Assembly: GCA_023238725.1 (NCBI GenBank)
Contig: CM041544.1
Location: forward strand, 4,856,001-4,920,000
Direction: 5' to 3'
From: Scortum barcoo
Taxonomy: Eukaryota; Chordata; Actinopteri; Centrarchiformes; Terapontidae
Length of the DNA stretch: 64,000 nucleotides
Shown here: positions 41,401 through 45,600 of the stretch, piece after piece
Position numbering within the stretch: position 1 is the stretch's first letter
Layout of the letters: each line of letters starts with the position of its first letter
Notes under the pieces: model-generated
Seen by the model: only the letters and a program-made list of their open reading frames with translations
What the model was told of the DNA's origin: nothing
The model's database searches: none
Program-made: the position numbers and the translations under genes

Positions 41401-42034
41401 GTGGTGGCCAGGATCCTGCAGTAAGGGCCAGTTTAGAGTTAATCGACATTGATGTGGCACTTTTGAGAGTTAAATGTGTTATAGAAATTAATAATTCCAA
41501 TCTTATAGGCTTAACACACCAGACATGTCCATGTTGTGCTTGAGTGACATTACTGACTAAATCGTACAGATAAAATGATAATAATAAGACTGACATTATT
41601 TCCAGGGAAATCACTCCCTGTGAATACAGTGTGTCCACCAATGCCCTGTAGCCACTCACAGCCTTTTATCCAGGGTTAGGGTTAGGGTTAGCTATAACCT
41701 TAACCCGAGCTGTCGTCATTCACATTGTTAAGAGTTATTTTCGTTCATTGTCAGTGAATCCTCCTCGGTCTCACCTGCAGAGCTGCCTCCGCGCACACGA
41801 CCCGCAGCTCCGGGTCAAAGTGAGGAGTCCGCCCGCCGGCCGCAGCTGCTGTCCGGCCCTTCATCAGCCTGTAGGCCGCCTGCAGAGCTCCACAGTCTGC
41901 AGGGACATGAAACACAGGCGAGGTGTAACCTTACTTTAGCTGCTCGCTTAGGCGACGATAACTGCTGAACTGACATATTACAAACCATGCTGCTCCTTTG
42001 CCTTGGCGAGATACTGACGAATATCCAGGTCCAT
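493..42034 (-). CDS. cfap46: CFAP46 ortholog, exons 1-50; 3' end outside the window
   Basis: This gene encodes cilia- and flagella-associated protein 46, a large TPR-type scaffold. In Chlamydomonas (FAP46) it belongs to the C1d projection of the central pair with FAP54, FAP74 and FAP221. Fifty minus-strand exons keep one open frame of about 2317 codons with matching phases at all 49 junctions. Conserved blocks occur in the order of human CFAP46 (about 2700 aa, from memory): an N-terminal MDLDIRQYLAKAKEQ, then FMVFNASVLYF, AVCATQWSFCLPLLQ, EVWDVCRAACRFCLLYD, MTRVLVGVEM, ARHYWNTCLPL, LSMGLYQPARQLL, ALGGDEEFWY and ADRKLLELPLEAL. TPR-like helical pairs recur, for example GRLEASLTHLQKALLLD, TDWKSALQLLDQAL and NYAQALILLDKAQ. 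Lysine/glutamate-rich linkers lie in exons 30, 42 and 49. The start was chosen because it is the only ATG upstream of the first conserved block and matches the human N-terminus. The remaining C-terminal exons (about 300-400 aa) lie beyond position 1. Confidence 0.96.
660..693 (+). repeat. (CA)n microsatellite at the exon 50 acceptor
   Basis: About 17 CA units. On the gene strand it is (TG)n directly before the exon 50 acceptor. Confidence 0.95.
1129..1199 (-). CDS. cfap46: cfap46 exon 49, lysine-rich linker
   Basis: Residues 2240-2264, VIKTKDKEEKGSSG preceded by a proline/serine stretch. Human KSKGKDKERKTSTGQ. Acceptor CCTCAG, donor GTAAAG, ends in phase 1. Confidence 0.86.
1528..1634 (-). 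CDS. cfap46: cfap46 exon 48
   Basis: Residues 2205-2240, REIVQDMEDYLNPLLTQFDF. Human VLGPLEELLQPLFPLLSLSE. Acceptor ATACAG, donor GTGAAG, ends in phase 2. Confidence 0.9.
1875..2041 (-). CDS. cfap46: cfap46 exon 47
   Basis: Residues 2149-2204, GTLKCSRVAKVSVSPRALLA and LREQTQAFGRETRHAIL. Human [20 protein letters not shown]. Acceptor TTGGAG gives the correct phase. Donor GTTTTT is weak, but the next exon needs phase 0 there. Confidence 0.86.
2735..2808 (-). CDS. cfap46: cfap46 exon 46
   Basis: Residues 2124-2149, SELYGAFYQVTKAPNQKGKT. Human SRLYGAAYEKPK. Acceptor TTTTAG, donor GTGAGG, ends in phase 1. Confidence 0.93.
3165..3262 (-). CDS. cfap46: cfap46 exon 45
   Basis: Residues 2092-2124, LNILSELPPNLKILLLQHSG. 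Human [20 protein letters not shown]. Acceptor TTGCAG, donor GTAATG, ends in phase 2. Confidence 0.94.
4180..4353 (-). CDS. cfap46: cfap46 exon 44
   Basis: Residues 2034-2091, SSACAGTGVSQLSALLSLHR and LKGVEDSLNSISK. Human [20 protein letters not shown]. Acceptor TCCCAG, donor GTACAG. Confidence 0.94.
4681..4866 (-). CDS. cfap46: cfap46 exon 43, NAGNAG acceptor
   Basis: Residues 1972-2033, LDQASKALAEAINLCLQHKL and PCSILAEASLNMLECHGQSD. Human [20 protein letters not shown] and ASLEMVECVGTLD. The acceptor TAGCAG is tandem, so the exon may start at 4866 or 4863 (one glutamine more or less). Donor GTATTG. Confidence 0.93.
5458..5580 (-). CDS. cfap46: cfap46 exon 42, charged linker
   Basis: Residues 1931-1971, a charged low-complexity segment (ENSEKEKDRESSRREPR) that equals a poorly conserved human linker. 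Supported by GCACAG acceptor, GTACAT donor and phase 0 on both sides. Confidence 0.82.
6102..6791 (+). mobile_element. Solo LTR (LTR retrotransposon, probably Gypsy-like) in intron 41
   Basis: A 690-bp unit begins TGTGTTTTG and ends CCATAACA, giving TG...CA ends. It is flanked by the 5-bp direct repeat TCCCC at 6097-6101 and 6792-6796. Inside are a TATA-like TATTTAA at 6282-6288 and an ATTAAA polyadenylation-type signal at 6704-6709, followed by a T/G-rich stretch, as in U3-R-U5. No internal coding region is present, so this is what remains after LTR-LTR recombination. It inserted antisense to cfap46. The superfamily is uncertain: a 5-bp duplication is common in Gypsy, BEL and Copia. Confidence 0.68.
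7427..7615 (-). CDS. cfap46: cfap46 exon 41
   Basis: Residues 1868-1930, LGQVALGQLAAVTSNSPDNI and YLRLLAVQEDPIYLCTFWDK. Human LAHVALAQLGSL and ALHLLAMQADPVHPTCYWE. Acceptor GTCCAG, donor GTAGAC. Confidence 0.95.
9133..9330 (-). CDS. cfap46: cfap46 exon 40
   Basis: Residues 1802-1867, AATRRLQRLRLTLAEFCLAV, then an acidic coiled region and EEFTRCTPEPNSIEQ. Human [20 protein letters not shown]. Acceptor TACCAG, donor GTTAGA. Confidence 0.92.
10661..10799 (-). CDS. cfap46: cfap46 exon 39
   Basis: Residues 1755-1801, RFLLDGVSQMQLAVTEQEHV and NVQRLLISQQE. Human YYLEAYSLAQGAVAEEEGRL. Acceptor CTACAG, donor GTAACT, ends in phase 0. Confidence 0.92.
11797..11979 (-). CDS. cfap46: cfap46 exon 38
   Basis: Residues 1694-1755, CASGFKTLGYREQAAEAHVE, matching human ERKFIDCGYKENCVDVKLE. 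Acceptor TTCCAG, donor GTTAGT, ends in phase 2. Confidence 0.92.
12191..12549. mobile_element. Possible MITE remnant in intron 37
   Basis: TTTACTAAG followed by a TTTGCA-containing stretch at 12193-12215 reappears inverted at about 12531-12547. The 360-bp unit carries no open frame. The inverted repeats are short and imperfect, so this is weak. Confidence 0.3.
12804..12910 (-). CDS. cfap46: cfap46 exon 37
   Basis: Residues 1659-1694, IIKQGCGALKLALERRVNRV and LRFLITSLEMR. Human LINAFKVLKKERPNRLPLLE. Acceptor TCACAG, donor GTAACC, ends in phase 2. Confidence 0.92.
12991..13191 (-). CDS. cfap46: cfap46 exon 36
   Basis: Residues 1592-1658, NYAQALILLDKAQALGGDEE and FWYQLTLTKVTAILGQREK. Human [20 protein letters not shown]. 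Acceptor GATCAG, donor GTAACC. Confidence 0.96.
13410..13556 (-). CDS. cfap46: cfap46 exon 35
   Basis: Residues 1543-1591, IWLDKAEVCLSMGLYQPARQ and LLADAHLVAM. Human LWMLKAEVLLEMGLYQPARL. TPR-like. Acceptor TTTCAG, donor GTGAGC. Confidence 0.96.
14115..14172 (-). CDS. cfap46: cfap46 exon 34 (microexon-like, 58 nt)
   Basis: Residues 1523-1542, CRRAIALSQERGLHKAYNQ, matching human CRKEIALKKEK. The shortest internal exon. Acceptor TTGCAG, donor GTATGC, ends in phase 0. Confidence 0.87.
14250..14348 (-). CDS. cfap46: cfap46 exon 33
   Basis: Residues 1490-1523, IMRTCCRLGLVTHSPYQKKI and LSRIQEQEQMG. Moderately conserved helix. Acceptor AATCAG, donor GTATGT. Confidence 0.85.
14804..14952 (-). CDS. 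cfap46: cfap46 exon 32
   Basis: Residues 1441-1490, SLFYLNLLEKELHSLLLDHL and LTLPIMHLAEVIAHDLLDRK. Human [28 protein letters not shown] aligns well. Acceptor CTGTAG, donor GTAAAA, ends in phase 2. Confidence 0.92.
15064..15225 (-). CDS. cfap46: cfap46 exon 31, ends at a GC donor
   Basis: Residues 1387-1440, STPKDWARFICPAQARQIFR and NCINKRSITKQ. Acceptor ATCCAG. The boundary giving the correct phase and homology with exon 32 is CAG|GCAAGA, a GC donor. No GT donor nearby keeps the frame. Confidence 0.83.
15568..15690 (-). CDS. cfap46: cfap46 exon 30, lysine-rich linker
   Basis: Residues 1346-1386, VSMAVACEISIEMAKSQSLQ followed by a GKDKGKGKKVKD tail. The human protein has a much longer K/E repeat here. 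Acceptor CTTCAG, donor GTAAGT. Confidence 0.88.
15813..16036 (-). CDS. cfap46: cfap46 exon 29
   Basis: Residues 1271-1345, VRCLDSLVRAHTLLAVLAGK and LLRAYNFVLQIWQ. Human VRQLEALARVHILLALVL and AAYAFFRHIWQ. Acceptor CCCCAG, donor GTACTG, ends in phase 0. Confidence 0.93.
16718..16871 (-). CDS. cfap46: cfap46 exon 28
   Basis: Residues 1220-1271, TQWQKVSLLLEFGEWLHCHN and QHQVQWAIDILLHLE. Human [20 protein letters not shown]. Acceptor TAACAG, donor GTAAAA, ends in phase 1. Confidence 0.94.
17317..17500 (-). CDS. cfap46: cfap46 exon 27
   Basis: Residues 1158-1219, RILVKARLGESVLMDMQKLE and FMWHRVALCAGSITQQLTYY. Human [20 protein letters not shown] and ARMWHRLAL. Acceptor TGCCAG, donor GTAATT. Confidence 0.94.
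17606..17741 (-). CDS. cfap46: cfap46 exon 26
   Basis: Residues 1113-1158, TLRVAIYSLLLHIHIDKTDW and SALQLLDQALRDMPPTSHR. TPR-like; human [20 protein letters not shown]. Acceptor GAGTAG, donor GTGAGT, ends in phase 2. Confidence 0.94.
17921..17993 (-). CDS. cfap46: cfap46 exon 25
   Basis: Residues 1089-1113, NQGKVKGLLTLTALPLGSSK. Weakly conserved linker; supported by clean splice sites (TTTCAG acceptor, GTAAGA donor) and by phase on both sides. Confidence 0.78.
17994..19524 (-). other. cfap46 intron 24
   Basis: 1.5 kb intron holding the (GTA)n repeat and AT-rich unique sequence. No other feature seen. The remaining introns above 300 bp (for example 7616-9132, 9331-10660, 16037-16717, 36099-36987, 38322-39209) likewise show only AT-rich unique sequence. 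Confidence 0.5.
18221..18246 (+). repeat. (GTA)n trinucleotide repeat
   Basis: About eight GTA/TAG units in intron 24. Confidence 0.95.
19525..19690 (-). CDS. cfap46: cfap46 exon 24
   Basis: Residues 1033-1088, CFAAARHYWNTCLPLTKTPE, matching human VMLAARHYWNAWLPLLSS. Acceptor CCATAG. Donor GTACAA was inferred from the phase of exon 25; the open frame runs on past it. Confidence 0.85.
19802..19933 (-). CDS. cfap46: cfap46 exon 23
   Basis: Residues 989-1033, AVNEMLSSATCLRGLSLVHE and AYREAMKVLLSSV. Acceptor CCCAAG. Donor GTACGG was preferred over the adjacent, stronger-looking GTAAGG because only the former keeps phase with exon 24. Confidence 0.83.
20323..20504 (-). CDS. cfap46: cfap46 exon 22
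   Basis: Residues 929-989, LVSMASECSWTDAVVELQVW and FCHYAKDHSLVLCCTKSALQ. Human LVKMASECNWSDPLVELQ. Acceptor TTAAAG, preceded by an exceptionally long pyrimidine tract on the sense strand. Donor GTAAGT, ends in phase 2. Confidence 0.95.
20507..21100 (+). repeat. Long purine-rich tract (polypyrimidine on the gene strand)
   Basis: For about 590 bp the plus strand is strongly A/G-biased, with GGAGGA, GAAAGA and AAGAGG runs and few C or T. On the cfap46 sense strand this is a pyrimidine tract ending at the exon 22 acceptor. Confidence 0.85.
21337..21447 (-). CDS. cfap46: cfap46 exon 21
   Basis: Residues 892-928, SAMTRVLVGVEMLQCNRNPR and MEFSVPSLST, matching human SSVTRVLVALEMYSCNG and MDFTVPSLAQ. 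Acceptor TTGCAG, donor GTATGT. Confidence 0.95.
23048..23107. repeat. Perfect 2 x 30-bp tandem duplication
   Basis: The 30-bp unit TTAACTTGCATAATCATTTC + CCATTTATTC occurs twice without change. It lies in intron 20 and looks like a recent replication-slippage duplication. Confidence 0.92.
23525..23674 (-). CDS. cfap46: cfap46 exon 20
   Basis: Residues 842-891, LCDYALSISNSSIPGETVSI and ATWVQIKRLLQQQVG, matching human ICEFALNLTNGS and ATWVKAKQLLQQQIG. Acceptor TCCTAG, donor GTACCG. Confidence 0.94.
23766..23790 (+). repeat. tRNA-like A-box, possible SINE head
   Basis: AGCTCAGTAGGTAGAACATG closely resembles the D-arm/A-box of a tRNA (lysine-type: AGCTCAGTCGGTAGAGCATG). No B-box or cloverleaf follows, so it is not a tRNA gene. 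A decayed tRNA-derived SINE is possible. Confidence 0.35.
25330..25401. repeat. 34-bp near-perfect hairpin in intron 19
   Basis: Arms 25330-25363 and 25368-25401 are inverted repeats with 31 of 34 bases matching and a 4-bp loop (ACAT). In plus-strand RNA two of the three mismatches are G-U wobbles. It could be a hairpin MITE relic or a pre-miRNA-like fold; neither is proven. Confidence 0.8.
25669..25870 (-). CDS. cfap46: cfap46 exon 19
   Basis: Residues 774-841, ALFVLLCDAVARGLIQPLCG followed by a charged linker and SALQDVRKAAE. Acceptor TCTCAG, donor GTATGT, ends in phase 0. Confidence 0.92.
26445..26488. repeat. (AT)n microsatellite
   Basis: About 21 AT units in intron 18, self-complementary and able to form a cruciform. 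Three copies of AATACTTATTTTTA follow at 26511-26561. Confidence 0.95.
26733..26945 (-). CDS. cfap46: cfap46 exon 18
   Basis: Residues 703-774, with WIQALSAYATFNFLRAAELG and SWVVANAAIYLWNYSSHLLV. Human equivalents WIESLSRYAMNNWLRSAEIG and [20 protein letters not shown]. Acceptor ACCCAG, donor GTAAGT. Confidence 0.95.
26946..28384 (-). other. cfap46 intron 17
   Basis: 1.4 kb intron. Apart from a G-run at 26963-26971 and the (GT)n at its 5' end, nothing is recognisable. Confidence 0.5.
28351..28368 (+). repeat. (GT)n short microsatellite
   Basis: Nine GT units just outside exon 17 (intron 17 side of the donor). Confidence 0.9.
28385..28497 (-). CDS. cfap46: cfap46 exon 17
   Basis: Residues 666-703, ATVQKLLTERVQLNSPPIPA followed by an acidic stretch and WCVYR. 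Acceptor ACGCAG, donor GTGAAA, ends in phase 2. Confidence 0.88.
29446..29502 (+). repeat. Compound (TTA)n(TTG)n repeat
   Basis: About eleven TTA units run directly into seven TTG units in intron 16, consistent with an A-to-G interruption that spread by slippage. Confidence 0.95.
30318..30436 (-). CDS. cfap46: cfap46 exon 16
   Basis: Residues 626-665: an acidic linker, then CVRDLLRLLAEIRFISAE, matching human CPDLLRKFAEVGFIHAE. I chose acceptor ATCCAG because it gives the required phase. A slightly upstream CACAG would break the frame. Donor GTGTGT. Confidence 0.82.
30722..30846 (-). CDS. cfap46: cfap46 exon 15
   Basis: Residues 584-626. Contains KTARKQEVWDVCRAACRFCL and LYDDGRW, nearly identical to human [23 protein letters not shown]. 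Acceptor TTGCAG, donor GTAAGA, ends in phase 1. Confidence 0.95.
31370..31386 (+). repeat. (CA)n abutting the exon 14 donor
   Basis: About eight CA units. On the gene strand the intron begins GTGTGTGTG, so the donor is part of the repeat. Confidence 0.9.
31387..31507 (-). CDS. cfap46: cfap46 exon 14
   Basis: Residues 544-584, AAQLSAKAQHHSTSVQKVDG, matching human YLCAKAWHHTVSVDKAAGH. Acceptor CCGTAG. The donor GTGTGT opens directly into a (TG)n repeat of about 17 bp. Confidence 0.9.
31508..33428 (-). other. cfap46 intron 13
   Basis: 1.9 kb intron. Its part at about 32200-32720 is noticeably more GC-rich and lower in simple repeats than the rest, without splice-bounded open frames. It might hold a conserved noncoding element. 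Otherwise I see nothing. Confidence 0.4.
33429..33546 (-). CDS. cfap46: cfap46 exon 13
   Basis: Residues 505-544, IAVGLLLAPHDFQMVLDADN, matching human [20 protein letters not shown]. Acceptor TCTCAG, donor GTAAAG, ends in phase 1. Confidence 0.93.
33865..34090 (-). CDS. cfap46: cfap46 exon 12
   Basis: Residues 429-504. Begins MLLEMRCQVHSELAVIEEEE and contains the TPR-like GRLEASLTHLQKALLLD, then GTLYQTPSRTEDKAAMLMQQ. Acceptor TCACAG, donor GTTGGC, ends in phase 0. Confidence 0.94.
34536..34726 (-). CDS. cfap46: cfap46 exon 11
   Basis: Residues 366-429. Contains AVCATQWSFCLPLLQHNLRK, one of the most conserved CFAP46 blocks. Acceptor CCACAG, donor GTTGCC, ends in phase 2. Confidence 0.94.
35152..35250 (-). 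CDS. cfap46: cfap46 exon 10
   Basis: Residues 333-365, IMECVNCEINLLKREAKMND and YSKASVE, matching human IEMECLECESEALRLESKM. Acceptor TTTTAG. The donor GTGCTC is non-ideal but fixed by homology with the next exon (VE|ARLKEIGKLDQ). Confidence 0.88.
35661..35760 (-). CDS. cfap46: cfap46 exon 9
   Basis: Residues 299-332, VAFLLELALLALQVKHQRVA, matching human LLLFELARFSLTLKCMEIS. Acceptor TTGCAG, donor GTGAGT, ends in phase 0. Confidence 0.92.
35955..36098 (-). CDS. cfap46: cfap46 exon 8, NAGNAG acceptor
   Basis: Residues 251-299, LEDIKEDERTKVELEQIFHF followed by a serine/proline-rich linker. The acceptor is a CAGCAG tandem, so the exon may start at 36098 or 36101 (one codon difference). The donor GTCTGT is weak. 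The phase fits exon 9, so the 3' boundary is likely but not certain. Confidence 0.75.
36988..37082 (-). CDS. cfap46: cfap46 exon 7
   Basis: Residues 220-251, VHHKLTEDDVLIEMSMQCTA and VIYKIQKFK. Less conserved than its neighbours; placed by phase and position. Acceptor TCTTAG, donor GTAAGG, ends in phase 2. Confidence 0.82.
37444..37567 (-). CDS. cfap46: cfap46 exon 6
   Basis: Residues 178-219: HLIKCLVDSGKTEDAASF followed by FIKLHTPHLYPRLFMLL. Human equivalent ELLECYLQAGRKEEAARF. Acceptor GTTCAG, donor GTAAAT, ends in phase 0. Confidence 0.9.
38157..38321 (-). CDS. cfap46: cfap46 exon 5, ends at a GC donor
   Basis: Residues 123-178, with YSFMVFNASVLYFQTVRP and SWRAELMM. Acceptor TTACAG. Homology and reading frame both require the exon to end before GCAAGT (a GC donor). 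Using the nearby GT four bases further on (CAA|GTGACC) would shift the next exon out of frame and into a stop. Confidence 0.86.
39210..39274 (-). CDS. cfap46: cfap46 exon 4
   Basis: Residues 102-123, EDFEEAVLYFLKAIEISKRD, a TPR-like helix matching human [20 protein letters not shown]. Acceptor TTTTAG, donor GTATGT, ends in phase 2. Confidence 0.92.
39595..39726 (-). CDS. cfap46: cfap46 exon 3
   Basis: Residues 58-101, including EISAACLKMYFEGN and QFLCRAYLCQGQL. Acceptor TTTCAG. I chose donor GTGAGG at 39594. A weaker in-frame alternative, GTTGTG at 39558, would add 12 codons without human counterparts. Confidence 0.85.
39987..40006 (+). repeat. (CA)n microsatellite
   Basis: About nine CA units in intron 2. 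Confidence 0.9.
41673..41706 (+). repeat. Short interstitial telomere-like repeat
   Basis: Three GGTTAG units (telomeric TTAGGG motif) followed 6 bp later by the inverted partial unit CCTTAACCC. It lies in intron 2, about 70 bp from exon 2. Confidence 0.8.
41775..41896 (-). CDS. cfap46: cfap46 exon 2
   Basis: Residues 17-57, ending RVVCAEAALQ, which corresponds to the human block FVLCAEQALK. Acceptor CTGCAG, donor GTGAGA, ends in phase 0. The middle is GC-rich and alanine/glycine-rich. Confidence 0.92.
41986..42034 (-). CDS. cfap46: cfap46 exon 1 (start codon)
   Basis: Encodes residues 1-17, beginning MDLDIRQYLAKAKEQH, which matches the human start MDL(V)IKQ. The ATG is at 42034-42032. The donor is GTTTGT and the exon ends in phase 1. 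The 5' UTR boundary is not defined by the sequence alone. Confidence 0.9.
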
Positions 42035-42324
42035 GTCAGGGCAAAGTTAACTCACTGATACGTTTAATAAAGAGCTGTGTCTGTTGGCTAACGCTGGCTA
42101 GCTGGTGTAAAACTAATTACCGCTGTTTTAACGCCAACTTCACAATTGTACAGCTTTGTGACCCGTTTGCTAACTAGTCAACAAGAAATGCGACATTGTT
42201 AAGCCCTTAGAAAAATAATATGTCCGGTCTGTAATGTGGCGTTAATGTGAATATGCCCCGTATTAGTTTCTTTAATGAACAAGTGACAATGTGAGATGCT
42301 AAACCTCAGCTGTCTCTCCATCCG

Positions 42325-42331
42325 TGTTTGT
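42325..42331 (-). promoter_or_regulatory. Forkhead (FOXJ1-like) core site
   Basis: The plus strand reads TGTTTGT, so the gene strand reads ACAAACA, a RYMAACA forkhead core. It lies about 290 bp upstream of the CFAP46 ATG and 11 bp from an X-box. FOXJ1 is the main forkhead activator of motile-cilium genes; the assignment is inferred from motif and context. Confidence 0.5.
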
Positions 42332-42342
42332 AGTTAGGCAGC

Positions 42343-42355
42343 GTTACTAAGCAAC
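42343..42355. promoter_or_regulatory. RFX X-box
   Basis: GTTACT-A-AGCAAC fits the X-box consensus RYYNYY-N(1-3)-RRNRAC at every position. It lies about 310-320 bp upstream of the CFAP46 start codon. RFX factors bind this site in promoters of ciliary genes, which suits a central-apparatus gene. Confidence 0.65.
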
Positions 42356-42563
42356 CGACACTAGACTTGAACTACGGTAAACGAAAAGGACAAAAAGGGT
42401 TTACTCACAGATCGGTAACACAAAACCTAAACATGCTTTTGTATTGATTAATGTTTACATTACACCACACTGAGAATTAGAGGTTAAACAACACATTGTA
42501 GTTTGCATTTTCATTACATTTCCATTAGGAAAGGACAATATAAAAAAGTAAATTTAGATAAAT

Positions 42564-42565
<2 letters not shown>

Positions 42566-42613
<48 letters not shown>

Positions 42614-42675
42614 AAATACAAGATGATGTCTCTCTCTCCCTCTTATGCACACAGACTCTCACACACACACACACA
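42566..42675. repeat. Opposed (TG)n and (CA)n microsatellites
   Basis: About 22 TG units (42566-42610) and about nine CA units (42658-42675) separated by 47 bp. As inverted complementary tracts they could pair. They lie about 530 bp upstream of the CFAP46 start. Confidence 0.92.
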
Positions 42676-42679
42676 TCAG

Positions 42680-45600
42680 GGTACAAAAAGCACCTCTTCA
42701 TGCTTGTGGTCCCAACGCTTCTTAACTTCAAAGTGCATCATTATAAACCAGGCCAGTCAGTGTGCAAATATAATTTACTTGGTCAAACCAAATACCGCTA
42801 CTAATGTGACAGGGGACAGAGTAGTGAGGCAAAGCAAACTACTGTGCCTCTCCCTGTAATGGTTCCTAGTTTGAGGTTTAATTGACAGAATCATGTATTA
42901 CCTGCCTGTATTTCAAAGCCACACACATACTGTAGCTCCTCAGTGGCCCTCAAGCAAATTTGTTAAGTAGTTCACCGTGGGATCTGTCTAAATATACACA
43001 CAAAGAGAATATTCATGCTTTGGAATGGCTTTAAATGTGAAATATATAATTATTTTCTGCAAGAGATTTTTTCCTCTGTCACTTGACCTACTTAATGGTT
43101 TGAGTTGGTGCTTTTATTTGTTGTTTAAAATTTCACAACTGTCAGAGCAGCAACACTGCTTTTGCTGATAAATATGACTTAATGTGAGTTTTACTGCATG
43201 TTCACTATTGAGTTGCACAGACAAATTGTATCTGCCATGTATGGATATTTCAGAACAGCGATGAATAAATCACTGTGATTGGGCCTCTCTGAATGATTTG
43301 GTCAGGTGTGCACACACAGATACACTTCAAACATGTCTCAAAGATCTCCCATGTAAGATCTTTGCAAAAGTGCATCTTCCTGGCAATTACAAATATCAGT
43401 GATACAACCATGTGCTTTCCTATGCCCCCTTTAAGTGCTCATTTAAACACATTCTGTCTACATCTATGTCATCTATGTCTATATCTACTTTCTTAAAATT
43501 AAGGTACAGTAAGTGCTTTTGTTTTATATTAGTTAATAGCGACAGAGGGTGTGGCTGGCTTCACAAAGCCAGCAGCCAGGTAATCTGGCCAACACAGATG
43601 GTGCTATATGATGATGAATAGGCTGTTAAAATGCTAAATGTGTTTGTTCAGGCTGTCATCCAGTAGGCTACCTTACAACAATACACCTGTCCTGCTGTTT
43701 AGGTTGCAAGAATCTGTATTGCTGTTAAATTGAGTTTATGCAATATATTATATTGTTCCAATCACAGAAAGCAATAAGAGTTATGAAACAGTACATGCCA
43801 ATATCTCAGGAACAACCAGGGCATTTTTACTGTGACCACAAAATCTGACTTGAACTCACTGCTCCAGGAATGGTTCATATTCACAAAGAAAGATTGAACT
43901 GTCTTGGATTACATGAATCACAAGCCTGGACTCTTTTCAGAATTTAATTTAAAGAACTAAAGAGTGAGCTGAAGTTCAATCCAATGAATAAATGCTAAGC
44001 TCCAGTTAGGGCTCAATAGCAGCTTTTAGTTCTATTCAGCTTCTGTTTACACAGCATCATAAATGCAATTTTTTGGAAATGCAGCATGTTTGGCTCATGG
44101 TCTCTTTTAAAATGAGAGAGGAAATTGAAATGCCATTAAGTGATAATCCATGAGCTGCGTCTGTGAGTTATCTTTGGACCAGTGCACAGGCGCTAGCCAT
44201 ATTTAATGAGGATATAACCACATGTCACAATCTTGTCAGCAGGACTGATGCACACCAGGGTGGAGAACAAAGATAAACAATGCACCACCAGTGGTGAAAT
44301 TACATTAATCACCTGAGCAATTCTCAGTCATGAATAGGAGGAAAAACCCAAAAGGCTGTTGCTTCTGTATTTCACACCAGGAATCTCATCATAAACATCC
44401 ATTCAAATAAGCAAGATGAGTCAGGACAGATTAGTTCATTTATCATTTAATTCTAAGAAAAAATAATTAAAATTTTTTTTTTTTTTTTTTAGCAAAGTGG
44501 GTGAGAAACAGGCCCCCTGTCTTAGTTGTCAGAGACAGAGAGAGAATACAGAGAGAGGAATTGAAGAGGCTGGACTCACAAGTACCATGGGGTCCAAATA
44601 ATTAAAAACTGAACTGGATTCATAACACTAAGCCAGTTCATGAAAGTTCATGAAAGGATAGAGCAGACTGTTTCTCATGAGGTTTCTTCTGTTTTTCTTG
44701 TTAAAGGGAGTTGTTGACAGACAATGGATACAGGACGTCATTTGCTGTACAGATATAGGGATATATAAATAAATCTGATTTGACTTGACTTTGTTGAAGT
44801 TGTTGTCCTTATTCTGCTGTATGTCTGTTAGTGTGTAAGTTCATTGAGAGAAACAAACAGCAGAGTCAGATTCCTCCAGTGTGTTCACATGCTTGGCCAA
44901 TAAAGTTGTATATGTTACAACACAAAGCTGAAGCCATAACAGTAGAAAATGCTTCAAATATGGATGCTGCTGCAAAGAAGCTACTAGTTCTGGGTGCATC
45001 ACATCTTTCACCCAGCAACACAGAAGATCAGAGTTTCAAGGTTTGCTCACAAGATCAGTGTCACCTATACAGTATCCAACCAAATGCAATAATCATTCAC
45101 AATGCCCTCTCTTTTCCTGAGTTGTGGCATTGAATAATGCCCCAAAAAGTGTTTTTACATTAACTATTTATGTAACAGTTAAGTTGCCCTAAAATATGTT
45201 GTCACTTATTATTTTATCCCACTAGAAATGAGAAATATATAAATGTATAAATAATTAACATAAAAAAACAAATTTGAAAAAGTATACACTTTGAAATTAT
45301 GATATGTTGAACTGACATTAATCAAACCCACTGAGAGTGGATGGGTTTTAATAACAAGCATTTACATACTGAATCCTGTATATTTGTTTGCACATGCACA
45401 TGCACAGTTCACCTCTCATTCATAATGAATCAAAGCAATTTTGTGGAATAAACTCTTTTGCATTATCTGCCTCCCTGATGGGACATCTTTCAACATCTGT
45501 GAAAATCCCCACAATACCAACATATCCTTAAGATGTTAAATCAGCAGGATAAAATAAATTATTGATAAACTTGTTTTCAATAATTGAGCATTTTGCACAT

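Larger units (their letters stand above)
39727..41774 (-). other. cfap46 intron 2
   Basis: 2.05 kb intron with a (CA)n and a telomere-like repeat. No exon found between the conserved blocks, and the phase is continuous across it. Confidence 0.6.
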
